Source: a virus
IMG/VR virus record: IMGVR_UViG_3300035698_004912
Span: 1-21,112 of that record
Reading direction: 5' to 3' (one strand)
DNA length: 21,112 bases
This document shows, piece after piece, positions 5,944 to 13,249 of this stretch; positions within the stretch are counted from its first letter, which is position 1, and each line of letters opens with the position of its first letter. The notes below the pieces were generated by a model. It made no database searches. It saw only the letters and a program-made list of their open reading frames with translations, and had not been told where the DNA came from. A program made the position numbers and the translations under genes.

Positions 5944-7349
5944 TTACAATTGTCACCGCCACATACAAACGCCCAGCTAAGCTCCTACGAGCTATTGAAA
6001 GCGTAGTCGCTCAAACCTATCAAGACTGGGAATTGATTGTTGTTAGCGACGGTATAAGCAAAGAGAATAAAAAAGTAGTCAAAAGTTTCAAAGACAAACG
6101 TATCAAGTACGTGGAGATAGAACACAGCGGGTCAGATGCTAAACCTAAGAATGAAGCAATACGCCAAGCTAAAGGAAAATATATTGCATACTTGGATGAC
6201 GATAACGAGTATCTACCTAATTTCCTTGAGACGTTATTTACTGAAATAGAGCTAGGTGGGGATGATGTGGTTTATGGGGACGCAAGGATATTTAAGTCTT
6301 CTAAAGACAAAGAGGGCAGTCAGGCAATCACTATGGACTTTGACGCTCAATTCCTACTCAATCGTTCCTTCATAGACAACAACAACGTCTTACATAAGAA
6401 AGAATGTGTTGAATATATAGGTGGCTGGAACGAGGATATACCACGATTTAAGGATTGGAACCTGTTTGTAAGAATGGCTAAGGCTGGGTTTAATTTTAGA
6501 CATATCCCTATCTTCATGACCAAGTATTATATTACTAAAGGAAATTCAGCTGATAAGTTTCCGGTTAAGTCATGGGTAGATAGGGAGACAGGAATAACAA
6601 TGTTCGCAGCTACTTGGTTTAACCCATCATCATGTTATATCTGGGGCAAGTGGTTAGGAACACAGGAACCTAAGCCTACAGTAGGAGCATTCACGTTAGT
6701 AAAAGACCGCCTTGACTACACTAAGAAGATGTACGAGAGCATGGAAAGTGCTGGGTATCCTTTTGACTGGTATGTATACGACAACGGCAGTAAAGATGAT
6801 TACAGTTGGATAAAAGCCAAGTGGTATCACAAGAGCAAAAAGAACATGGGCATATCCCACGCTTCCAACGCTTGCATAGATGCTATGGGCGACAAATATG
6901 ACATAATTATGAAGGTAGATAACGATGTACTCTTCTTAACTAAAGGCTGGCTAAAGAGCTTTATAGATATGTGGAAGCGCAACCACAAGCTTTATATCGG
7001 GCCTTACCCCGAAGGATTAGTTGATTCACCTGGCGGACCTTGGCGAGTAGGCGTAGCTACTATCGGTAATGAATACGTTGAAGTAACCCAACATATACCA
7101 GGTATGTGTACGTTCGTAGATGCTAAGGCTTATAAGGATTTCAGATGGAAGGATAAGTTTTTACATGGCAATCAGGATGTAGAGTTCAGCGACCATGCCA
7201 GGAAAGAAGGTTATATGCCCTGTATCTTACCAAGACACAGGGTACAGCACACAAATACCAGTGCGGGCCAGAAGGAAGATTATCCCGAATACTTTAAGTT
7301 AAGGAAATATGAGCGAACCCACGAGGCTCCTACTAGGACATCGGAGTAA
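5931..7349 (+). CDS. Bifunctional glycosyltransferase, two GT-A domains in tandem
   Basis: This encodes 472 residues. Residues 1 to about 225 form a GT2-type domain: the start ITIVTATYKRPAKLLRAIES and VVSDG are the nucleotide-binding strands, and DDD at 89-91 in YLDDDNEY is the metal/nucleotide motif. Residues about 245-472 repeat the fold: VGAFTLVKDRLDYTKKMYES, WYVYDNGSKDD, NMGISHASNACIDA, and KVDND at 328-332 as the second D-x-D. The region HGNQDVEFSDHARKEGY (about 427-443) resembles the acceptor-side motif of this superfamily. Each domain would move a sugar from a nucleotide-sugar to an acceptor, so the protein may add two residues in succession. It is the first of seven sugar-related genes, overlapping its neighbours at both ends. 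Donor and acceptor cannot be read from sequence. Confidence 0.85.
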   Translation: MGILITIVTATYKRPAKLLRAIESVVAQTYQDWELIVVSDGISKENKKVVKSFKDKRIKYVEIEHSGSDAKPKNEAIRQAKGKYIAYLDDDNEYLPNFLETLFTEIELGGDDVVYGDARIFKSSKDKEGSQAITMDFDAQFLLNRSFIDNNNVLHKKECVEYIGGWNEDIPRFKDWNLFVRMAKAGFNFRHIPIFMTKYYITKGNSADKFPVKSWVDRETGITMFAATWFNPSSCYIWGKWLGTQEPKPTVGAFTLVKDRLDYTKKMYESMESAGYPFDWYVYDNGSKDDYSWIKAKWYHKSKKNMGISHASNACIDAMGDKYDIIMKVDNDVLFLTKGWLKSFIDMWKRNHKLYIGPYPEGLVDSPGGPWRVGVATIGNEYVEVTQHIPGMCTFVDAKAYKDFRWKDKFLHGNQDVEFSDHARKEGYMPCILPRHRVQHTNTSAGQKEDYPEYFKLRKYERTHEAPTRTSE

Positions 7350-7788
7350 GAAGAAGGGCTGGACTACAGTAGATATTACCGGAGTGCCTGATATGGTATG
7401 GGATTTGAATAAACCATTAGAGTTACCGGATGAGAGTGTGGAAGCAATCGCTGGTATGCACGTTTTTGAACACCTAAAGTCTGACATAGAAGCTGTGGTT
7501 AAGAGCTGGTATAGAGTTTTAAAACCAGAAGGGGAAGTAGTTATTGAAGTCCCAGATATTGAGGAGATAGCTAGGGAGTTTATTGTCGCAGATGAAGAAC
7601 GCCGCCATTTATTACTAGGGTACATTTACGGCAATCAAGAGGACGAACACAACATCCATTACTGGGGCTGGACTAAAACATCTATTGTTAAGTTATTCGA
7701 TGACATGGGGTTTAAAGCTATGGCTATGGAGGGGAAGGATTACCACACAGAGGAAGCACCTTGTTTACGACTAGAAGCAATCAAATGA
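7309..7788 (+). CDS. Methyltransferase-like protein with degenerate SAM motif
   Basis: This encodes 159 residues, resembling the small class I SAM-dependent methyltransferases found in sugar clusters. GWTTVDI, MVWDLNKPLELPDESVEAI, the HVFEHL motif (residues 51-56) and YRVLKPEGEVVIEVPDI (68-84) are all in family order. However, the usual glycine-rich motif I (LGCG type) is here LLLGHRSKKKGW (7-18), lacking the normal G-x-G. A helix found upstream of motif I in longer members is also missing. It may bind SAM differently, act only with a partner, or be inactive. A good ribosome site (AAGGAA) precedes ATG 7309 inside the preceding gene (41-base overlap). It is coupled to the next methyltransferase by ATGA, so the two may form a pair. 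Confidence 0.7.
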   Translation: MSEPTRLLLGHRSKKKGWTTVDITGVPDMVWDLNKPLELPDESVEAIAGMHVFEHLKSDIEAVVKSWYRVLKPEGEVVIEVPDIEEIAREFIVADEERRHLLLGYIYGNQEDEHNIHYWGWTKTSIVKLFDDMGFKAMAMEGKDYHTEEAPCLRLEAIK

Positions 7789-8381
7789 AAAGAATACAAG
7801 ACAATATAAATAGTAAAAAGTATTGGAATAGTATTTATTCTAGTCGGGAAGACAGGCATGAGCATGCAGACAAACATAAATTGATGGATATGGTCTATTC
7901 AATAGAAGAAGGTAAGAGCGTGCTAGATGTGGGATGTGGTACTGGACACCTATTACGTGAAATAAAGAGACACAGGCCAACCTGTGAGCTCACAGGGGTG
8001 GATTACAGCGACGTTGTTATCAATAGACTGAAGCAAACAACCCCAAACATAGAATGGCTGACTGAAATGCCTAAAGGAAAGTATGACTATGTTGTCACAA
8101 TGGAAACTTTAGAACACATTGAAGACCCTGAGAACTTCTTAAAAACTCTAGCAGATGTAACTAAATGGAGGTTAATAATAACCACTCCATATAAGAACAG
8201 AGTACCGTCATGTGAACACACTTGGAGTTTTGATGGAGATGATATTAAAAAGATATTAGAGGAGTGGTTCAAGAAAGTCTGGGTAATGCCAGTAGGTTCA
8301 GGAGGAGCTGTTAGTGGAAATGGAAAGATATTACAACACGAGGGGAATTGGGATATTTTATACATAAAAGCAGAGAGATGA
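7785..8381 (+). CDS. Class I SAM-dependent methyltransferase
   Basis: This encodes 198 residues from ATG 7785, which overlaps the previous stop as ATGA; a TTG eight codons upstream is less likely. Motif I is intact: SVLDVGCGTGHLL at residues 45-57. It is followed by LTGVDYSDVVINRLKQ with the acidic residue that binds the SAM ribose, then YDYVVTMETLEHIEDPENFL and the LIITTPYKNR strand. This is the Methyltransf_11/UbiG-like arrangement. In sugar clusters such enzymes methylate a hydroxyl, amino or carboxyl group of a sugar, capping or decorating a chain. The substrate is not evident. It overlaps the next gene by ATGA, so it belongs to the same translational chain. Confidence 0.85.
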   Translation: MKRIQDNINSKKYWNSIYSSREDRHEHADKHKLMDMVYSIEEGKSVLDVGCGTGHLLREIKRHRPTCELTGVDYSDVVINRLKQTTPNIEWLTEMPKGKYDYVVTMETLEHIEDPENFLKTLADVTKWRLIITTPYKNRVPSCEHTWSFDGDDIKKILEEWFKKVWVMPVGSGGAVSGNGKILQHEGNWDILYIKAER

Positions 8382-9130
8382 AAATTACTATAACCGGACC
8401 AGCGGGTTTCATAGGCAAGAACTTAGTGCCTAAATTAAAAGGGCATGAAGTGTTATTAGATAACACTGACGTAATAACAGGAACATTGGAACCAACAGAT
8501 TTAATAATCCATTTGGCGGCCTTAAACAAGACAGGAGAAAGTATTGAGCAGCCATATAGATACTTCGAAAACAATGTGTTGGGAACAGTAAGAATGTTGG
8601 AAGAAGCTAGAAGACTAAATGCTAAGTTTATGTACCTAGCTACTATCAAGCAGAACGAAAATAACCCTTACGGAGTATCCAAACTAACAGCGACTAAATG
8701 GATAGAATGTTATCGGGACACTTACGGTATAGACACGATTATAAACATGGTGGGTAATGTTTATGGACCATATGGTGACCACTTATTCGTCAATCAATTC
8801 ATACAAAAGACCTTAAAGAAAGAACCTGTCGTGGTGTTTGGGGTAGGCAAAGAAATGCGTAGTATTCTTTACATTGATGACCTAACAGACTTTATAACGC
8901 ATCAGATAAACCACTTTGATTGGTATAAGAACGAAGTAACTCCGATAAACGGAGGAGAAGAAAACATAGTAAGCATAAGAGAGATAGTTGATTACCTTGA
9001 ACCTGAAATAGTAAACTATAAACCAGCAATAAAAGGACAAAAGAAAATAAACATAAACACAGACACCGCTATCAAAAACCCTACTCACTGGAAAGAAGGA
9101 ATAGAGAAAACAATCAAGCATTATGGTTAG
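8378..9130 (+). CDS. NAD-dependent epimerase/dehydratase (extended SDR)
   Basis: This encodes 250 residues from ATG 8378 (ATGA overlap with the methyltransferase; the upstream TTG is rejected). The Rossmann motif G7-x2-G10-x2-G13 (TGPAGFIG), the HLAA strand at 45-48, the catalytic Thr region YLATI (86-90) and Y98-x3-K102 in PYGVSK mark an active extended short-chain dehydrogenase. VYGPYG, VFGVGKEMRSILYIDDL and INGGEE are the usual substrate-side segments. Relatives convert nucleotide sugars (4-epimerases, 4,6-dehydratases, reductases). At 250 residues it is shorter than the usual 310-340, mainly because the Rossmann part after strand 1 is trimmed. It probably supplies a special sugar donor to the transferases next to it. 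The exact reaction cannot be told. Confidence 0.85.
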   Translation: MKITITGPAGFIGKNLVPKLKGHEVLLDNTDVITGTLEPTDLIIHLAALNKTGESIEQPYRYFENNVLGTVRMLEEARRLNAKFMYLATIKQNENNPYGVSKLTATKWIECYRDTYGIDTIINMVGNVYGPYGDHLFVNQFIQKTLKKEPVVVFGVGKEMRSILYIDDLTDFITHQINHFDWYKNEVTPINGGEENIVSIREIVDYLEPEIVNYKPAIKGQKKININTDTAIKNPTHWKEGIEKTIKHYG

Positions 9131-9785
9131 CATAATCACGCCAACCTACAAGCAGATTGATAAGTTGGAAATAATAAAACCCATTATAGAAAAATGGAAC
9201 GTAGAATGGACGCTGGCTATAGACGGCTGTAAGCAGACTAAAAAGTGGGCAGAGGATAACAAGATAGATTATGTCTATCAGGATAGGTTTGGGAGAAGGT
9301 ATAACGAGATATGCAACATAGCGGCTGAACAAGTGGAAGGTGATTATATTTTATTCATTAACGGAGACAGCATACCGAAAAGAAATTATTTAGAGAGCAT
9401 AACTGAGGAAGCAGACCCAAATAGGATAATATGCGGTCTAAGAATAAACGTAGACGAGAAGATGAAGATAGTTAGTTCTGATCACCGCCTAAAAATGGTA
9501 AAGATAAAAGAAAGTAGGCCCTTTAAAGTAGAAAACTGGGAAGCACAAACATCAAACGGGATGCTTGTGCATAAAGACTTATGGGAAAAGCTGAGGGGAT
9601 TTGATACAATATACAAAGGATATGGAGTAGTAGACCAAGACTTTTGTATGAGGGCTCACTATGAGGGAGTGGAGAATTGGTGGGCACCTCGAGCAGTCTT
9701 ATACCATATGCATCAAAAGAGGCTTAACAACACTAAAGGTAATTATGAAATCTATGAAGAACGCAAAGCTGACTATAGCGTATGA
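9123..9785 (+). CDS. GT2-type glycosyltransferase
   Basis: This encodes 220 residues. The start MVSIITPTYKQIDKLEIIKP and LAIDG are the GT-A nucleotide-binding strands, and RYNEICNIAAEQVEGDYILF leads to the metal motif. Here that motif is N80-G81-D82 (INGDS), so the first Asp of D-x-D is replaced by Asn. GYGVVDQDFCMRAH (about 168-181) resembles the GxGxxDxD acceptor/catalytic motif of galactosyltransferase-type GT-A proteins, and YHMHQKR near the end supplies a His that often ligates the metal. It overlaps the epimerase gene by 8 bases and the deacetylase-like gene by 41. Likely transfers one hexose or amino-sugar; donor unknown. Confidence 0.8.
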   Translation: MVSIITPTYKQIDKLEIIKPIIEKWNVEWTLAIDGCKQTKKWAEDNKIDYVYQDRFGRRYNEICNIAAEQVEGDYILFINGDSIPKRNYLESITEEADPNRIICGLRINVDEKMKIVSSDHRLKMVKIKESRPFKVENWEAQTSNGMLVHKDLWEKLRGFDTIYKGYGVVDQDFCMRAHYEGVENWWAPRAVLYHMHQKRLNNTKGNYEIYEERKADYSV

Positions 9786-10383
9786 AGCGGATGACCTTAG
9801 TTTGGTCAATCCTGCTTTTACGGAAGCCTTTGATATTATAGAGGGGCTAAGAGAACGATACCCAACATTTAAGATGACGTTCTTCACTGTGCCGTGGGAA
9901 GTAAGATACAAAAAAAAAGGCCACTTAACTAACCCTGAACTAACAGGACGTCTTAACGTAATGAAAGAAGCCCACAACCGAGGACTAGCCCAGTATGCAT
10001 TACACGGACTGACGCATTTACCAATGGAGTTTAGTGAGTTGAATTATGAAGATGCCAAGAAACGTATACTAGCGGCGGAGAAGATAATCATGGAGGCAGA
10101 GCTAACTTTTGAAAAGATATTTAAAGCTCCTAACTGGGCGTTATCCAAGGAAGCTGAAAAAGCTATTAAAGACATGGGGTACAAAGTAGTCAAAGACTTT
10201 TACTATCAATGGAATCTAGCTGACGATGCTCCTAAGCCACAAGAATACAAAGGTAAAACCATTATTGCTCATGGGCACGTGCAAGACGGAGATGGCTGTA
10301 ATAACGGAATGAATGAGACAGTATACAAGTTAAGAGAGCTACCCGAAGGAACAGAGTTTAAGTTTATTTCAGAAGTTTTATGA
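9745..10383 (+). CDS. Polysaccharide-deacetylase-like protein (NodB/DUF2334-like)
   Basis: I place the start at ATG 9745, preceded by AAAGG five bases upstream, giving 212 residues. The frame is open further back to 9661, but that part is out-of-frame sequence of the transferase gene. Visible motifs of carbohydrate-esterase family 4 and relatives are: D16-D17 in IAYEADDLS (catalytic and metal Asp), TFFTVPW (45-51), H87-x3-H91 in HGLTH (metal ligands), a helix LAAEKIIMEAE, and FKAPNW in the place of the R-x-P-x-G/W motif. IIAHGHVQD near the end could supply the second catalytic His. Family members remove N-acetyl groups from amino-sugars in polymers. There is no signal peptide, so it would act in the cytoplasm, perhaps on a precursor. 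Confidence 0.7.
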   Translation: MKSMKNAKLTIAYEADDLSLVNPAFTEAFDIIEGLRERYPTFKMTFFTVPWEVRYKKKGHLTNPELTGRLNVMKEAHNRGLAQYALHGLTHLPMEFSELNYEDAKKRILAAEKIIMEAELTFEKIFKAPNWALSKEAEKAIKDMGYKVVKDFYYQWNLADDAPKPQEYKGKTIIAHGHVQDGDGCNNGMNETVYKLRELPEGTEFKFISEVL

Positions 10384-11435
10384 AAGATATAAAAGCCTTA
10401 GCATTTACGAACGGCACAGCGAGTCACGTTTGGAGATTCGATGGCATAGCTCGTCGAATGAATGAACGCACTAAACACCAGATGTTCATAGCTAATAATT
10501 CTTCATGGAATGGAGATATAGTTGGAGCTAATTTAGTAATACTGGAACTAACTACTGGCCATCACATAGTAGACACCTGTCACAACATGGGAGCCAAGGT
10601 TATCTTTGAAGCTGATGATGCGGCGATAGACACATACGGACGAGAACGTAAGAACCTACAAAAGATAGGTCCAGAGTTTCGCAGTAACATGATACAAACT
10701 ATTAGGAAGTGTGATGCTGTGACGGTAACCAATGAAGCGTTAGCAAAAAATTATGCACGCTTTACTGATAAGCCTATCTATGTCTTGCCAATATACATGG
10801 ACTATCAATACTATGGAGACGCAATAAAGATTAAACTACCCGAAAGAAACACTGATGAAATCCGCATAGGCTGGTATGGGTCGAAGGGACACTTTGAAGA
10901 TTTAAGAATGATTATCCCCGCCTTAAAAAATGTTTTGTCTAAACACAAAAACGTAAAGTTTATTTATGTCGGTTATGGGCATGGGTCCAAAGATTTAGGG
11001 CAAATGTCAGTTTGGGGCGAAGAAGAACTGTTTAACGAATTACCACGCAATCAAAGAGAGTTTTCAGAAGGAGTAGAAGAAGCTTACTGGCCGTTCAGAC
11101 ACAAGCTGTTAGATTTTGATATAGGGATTGCTCCATTAATAGATGATGAGTTTAATTTGGCCAAGGTAAACACAAAATGGTTAGAGTATTCAGCACTAGA
11201 AACTCCAGCAGTCGTCTCCCCAACTGTCTATGGAGATTCAGTAAAGCATGGGAAGACAGGACTTATAGCGAAGGATGTTAACCAGTGGGAAGACTGCTTA
11301 ACAAAACTCATAGAAGACAAGGAGCTGAGAGATAAGATGGGTAAGGCTGCCGCTAAGGAAGTAAGTGAGAACTGGAATATAGAGGACTACTGGGAGAAAT
11401 GGACTGATGTTTACCTAAAGACTGTGGTAAAATAA
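10380..11435 (+). CDS. GT-B glycosyltransferase (GT4-like)
   Basis: This encodes 351 residues, starting in an ATGA overlap with the deacetylase-like gene. The N-terminal half has the acceptor-side Rossmann features (VILELTTGHHIVDTC, IFEADDA, CDAVTVTNEALAKNYARFT). The C-terminal half has the donor-side features: IRIGWYGSKGHFEDL (about 161-175), NVKFIYVGYG, FDIGIAPLIDDEFNLAK and KWLEYSALETPAVVSPTVYG (about 273-292). The last of these holds the Glu that contacts the nucleotide-sugar ribose in GT4 enzymes. GKTGLIAKD and a C-terminal helix complete the fold. It closes the sugar cassette. The presence of GT-A and GT-B enzymes together suggests assembly of an oligosaccharide rather than addition of one sugar. 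Confidence 0.83.
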   Translation: MKDIKALAFTNGTASHVWRFDGIARRMNERTKHQMFIANNSSWNGDIVGANLVILELTTGHHIVDTCHNMGAKVIFEADDAAIDTYGRERKNLQKIGPEFRSNMIQTIRKCDAVTVTNEALAKNYARFTDKPIYVLPIYMDYQYYGDAIKIKLPERNTDEIRIGWYGSKGHFEDLRMIIPALKNVLSKHKNVKFIYVGYGHGSKDLGQMSVWGEEELFNELPRNQREFSEGVEEAYWPFRHKLLDFDIGIAPLIDDEFNLAKVNTKWLEYSALETPAVVSPTVYGDSVKHGKTGLIAKDVNQWEDCLTKLIEDKELRDKMGKAAAKEVSENWNIEDYWEKWTDVYLKTVVK

Positions 11436-11439
11436 ACTT

Positions 11440-11745
11440 ATGAAGCCATATAAAGTAAAGTTTAAAACTAATGGTGGTTGTAGGGTGCTTGTACAGCCTA
11501 GTTACACTGGAATGGCATGTAGATTAGAGTCAGTATTTTATGGTTCAGAGAGTCCATCATCACACTTAAGATTATACGATAAAGACGGAGACGTAGTTTG
11601 TCATCCAATACCCGGACAGTTAGAAGGAAATAATCTGGTAATTCTAGAAAATCCTTTAACAGTACAGTTGCCTTTTGAGTATGAAGATGATGATGGTGAG
11701 AATGTTGTGGTGTTGTACGGAACATTGCATAAAGTTAAGTATTAG
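11440..11745 (+). CDS. Small beta-rich hypothetical protein
   Basis: This encodes 101 residues that I do not recognise. Alternating hydrophobic and polar residues (VKFKTNGGCRVLVQPSY, HLRLYDKDGDVVCHPIPG, NLVILENPLTVQLPFEYED, NVVVLYGTLHKVKY) suggest six to eight beta strands, so a small beta-sandwich or barrel. Three cysteines are spaced without a metal-binding pattern. It follows the sugar cassette by four bases but resembles no sugar enzyme. A decoration, head-fibre or completion protein is possible from its place before the internal virion genes, but this is a guess. No Shine-Dalgarno sequence is seen. Confidence 0.65.
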   Translation: MKPYKVKFKTNGGCRVLVQPSYTGMACRLESVFYGSESPSSHLRLYDKDGDVVCHPIPGQLEGNNLVILENPLTVQLPFEYEDDDGENVVVLYGTLHKVKY

Positions 11746-11752
11746 GTATAAT
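11725..11752 (+). promoter_or_regulatory. Promoter candidate directly upstream of a terminator
   Basis: TTGCAT (11725-11730) and the exact hexamer TATAAT (11747-11752) are separated by 16 bases, the same spacing as at 2611-2638. Transcription would start near 11759, only about 50 bases before the end of the terminator at 11811. The -35 match is weak (TTG plus mismatches). Confidence 0.5.
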
Positions 11753-11783
11753 ATAAGCGTCTAGGTACTACCGCATACAAAGA

Positions 11784-11811
11784 CCCACCTCCGAGAGGCG
11801 TGGGCTTTTTT
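11784..11811 (+). terminator. Intrinsic terminator between sugar cassette and ejection genes
   Basis: CCCACCTC (11784-11791) pairs with GAGG (11795-11798) and TGGG (11801-11804), leaving a CGA loop and a two-base CG bulge. One C and six T (11806-11811) follow. It ends transcription from the sugar operon, and also that of the promoter at 11725-11752 unless it is read through. Confidence 0.8.
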
Positions 11812-11830
11812 ATTAAAGAAAGGAGAAATT

Positions 11831-13249
11831 ATGGGAGCATTAAGAGACATATTTAATCCAAGAGAGGGAGCATACTTCTTGCCAGACTGGAATGTAAGTG
11901 AAAAGTTATTTGGTAGAGGTAAATATGCAGGTCCATCATTCCAAGCAAAAATAGGAGAAGGACAGGGACCTGAAGCAGGTGCTACGGCAGCAAGAACAGC
12001 TGGAGCATCGTATGAACCATACACATCTAGGTTAGGTAATATAGATACATCGCAAGGATTAAACATGTCACTATTCCAAGGAGCGCAAGTACCACAGCAA
12101 TACGCCACACCAATAGGACCACAACAAGGTGGGCAAACAAGCACAGGAATAACAGGAGCAGGGACTAACACAGGTGCAGCAGGCGGAGATGGAAGAAAAA
12201 CCTTTGAAGAATTAACACGAGAGGCAGCACAAACAACAGAAAACGCAGCCACCGAAGCAATAGCTCGACTGAGACCCACTTATCGTGATGTATACGCACC
12301 AATAACAGAGGATTTGGATGCACAGTTAGCAGGACTTTCTGGGCAAAAAGGAGAACTGGAAAGCTTTATAGGAGCCGGAGCAGAGGCTAGAGGAAAAGGG
12401 GTTGAATCAGAAAGAGAAAGACTATTATCAGGATTATCTGGCTCAGAAGAGAAGGTAAGAGGAGAAGGTAAGAAAACATTAAGAGATATTTCGGAAAACA
12501 TACGCAACCAATACCAAGCAGCTAATACTTATCTAGGGCTAAGAGGGGCCGGTGATTCATCAGCGGTTGGGCAGACATCAGAAGCTATTACTAAAGCTGG
12601 ATTGAGAAGAAGGGGTGAATCAAATGAGCAAGTATCAGAGCAACTAGCAGATATAGAAAGCAGACGAACAGATATAACTCAACTAGTAGAACAGAAGCTA
12701 CAAGACATAGAAGCTCAAAAACAAAGTCAGATGTACCAAATGGTGGAGAACTTTCAAAACATCAAGCGTCAGCTAGAAAGTGCTAAGGCCAACGCTACGT
12801 CACAAGAAAGACTAGCGATAGCAGAACAAGAACAAAAATTGCAGGAAGAAATGAGAAAAAGAGTAAACCAGTTAAATGATGATATCAGTGGAGAACAGTT
12901 AGCAACCCAAAACTGGCAGAGGGACAGAGACTCAGAATTAAAAGACTTTGCATCCAAAATAGCTAGTAGTGGCACTTACACAGGAGGAGCAGAGTTTAGT
13001 GCAGGACAAAGCAGGTTATTAGCCCAGGCACAAGAATCATTAGATAACTGGGTGGCAGCAGGAAGAGACTCAGAAGCATGGTACGACCAAGCACCTAGCA
13101 CTTATGGTCTTGACTTGAGAGGATATATATACCCACACCAAGACGAAGAAGACGAGTTATCTAAGTTAAAAGAATTACTGGGAGACCCCCAATCACAAGG
13201 TGGGGGTGCATTAAGGTCGATAGGCAACGCATTCGGCCAAATATTTTAA
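11831..13249 (+). CDS. Putative internal virion (ejection) protein, coiled-coil rich
   Basis: This encodes 472 residues. AAAGGAG (11819-11825) five bases before the ATG makes a strong ribosome site. The N-terminal third is Gly/Thr/Gln/Ala-rich and probably extended (YATPIGPQQGGQTSTGITGA). From about residue 135 to 400 the protein is Glu/Gln/Arg/Lys-rich and predicted by eye to be long helices and coiled coils (RLAIAEQEQKLQEEMRKRVN). A Gly/Ser loop, LRGAGDSSAVGQTSEAITKAG, lies inside. No catalytic motif, Cys or membrane segment is seen. Its place between head genes and the adaptor, next to a 1033-residue protein, fits the internal core or ejection proteins of podoviruses. A tape-measure role is less likely, since the tail genes are of the short-tailed kind. 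Confidence 0.55.
   Translation: MGALRDIFNPREGAYFLPDWNVSEKLFGRGKYAGPSFQAKIGEGQGPEAGATAARTAGASYEPYTSRLGNIDTSQGLNMSLFQGAQVPQQYATPIGPQQGGQTSTGITGAGTNTGAAGGDGRKTFEELTREAAQTTENAATEAIARLRPTYRDVYAPITEDLDAQLAGLSGQKGELESFIGAGAEARGKGVESERERLLSGLSGSEEKVRGEGKKTLRDISENIRNQYQAANTYLGLRGAGDSSAVGQTSEAITKAGLRRRGESNEQVSEQLADIESRRTDITQLVEQKLQDIEAQKQSQMYQMVENFQNIKRQLESAKANATSQERLAIAEQEQKLQEEMRKRVNQLNDDISGEQLATQNWQRDRDSELKDFASKIASSGTYTGGAEFSAGQSRLLAQAQESLDNWVAAGRDSEAWYDQAPSTYGLDLRGYIYPHQDEEDELSKLKELLGDPQSQGGGALRSIGNAFGQIF

Noticed and set aside
7761-7784. TTG start for the intact methyltransferase, and similarly TTG 8348 for the epimerase
   Set aside because: The ATG at 7785 and the ATG at 8378 both overlap the previous stop as ATGA, the pattern used throughout this operon.
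9661-9744. 28-codon upstream extension of the deacetylase-like gene
   Set aside because: This stretch codes for the GT2 protein in another frame, and the ATG at 9745 has a ribosome site and starts the conserved part.
11761-12279. 172-residue frame on the - strand
   Set aside because: It is opposite the start of the coiled-coil gene. Its Pro/Cys-rich composition mirrors the Gly/Thr/Gln-rich coding strand; it also crosses the terminator.
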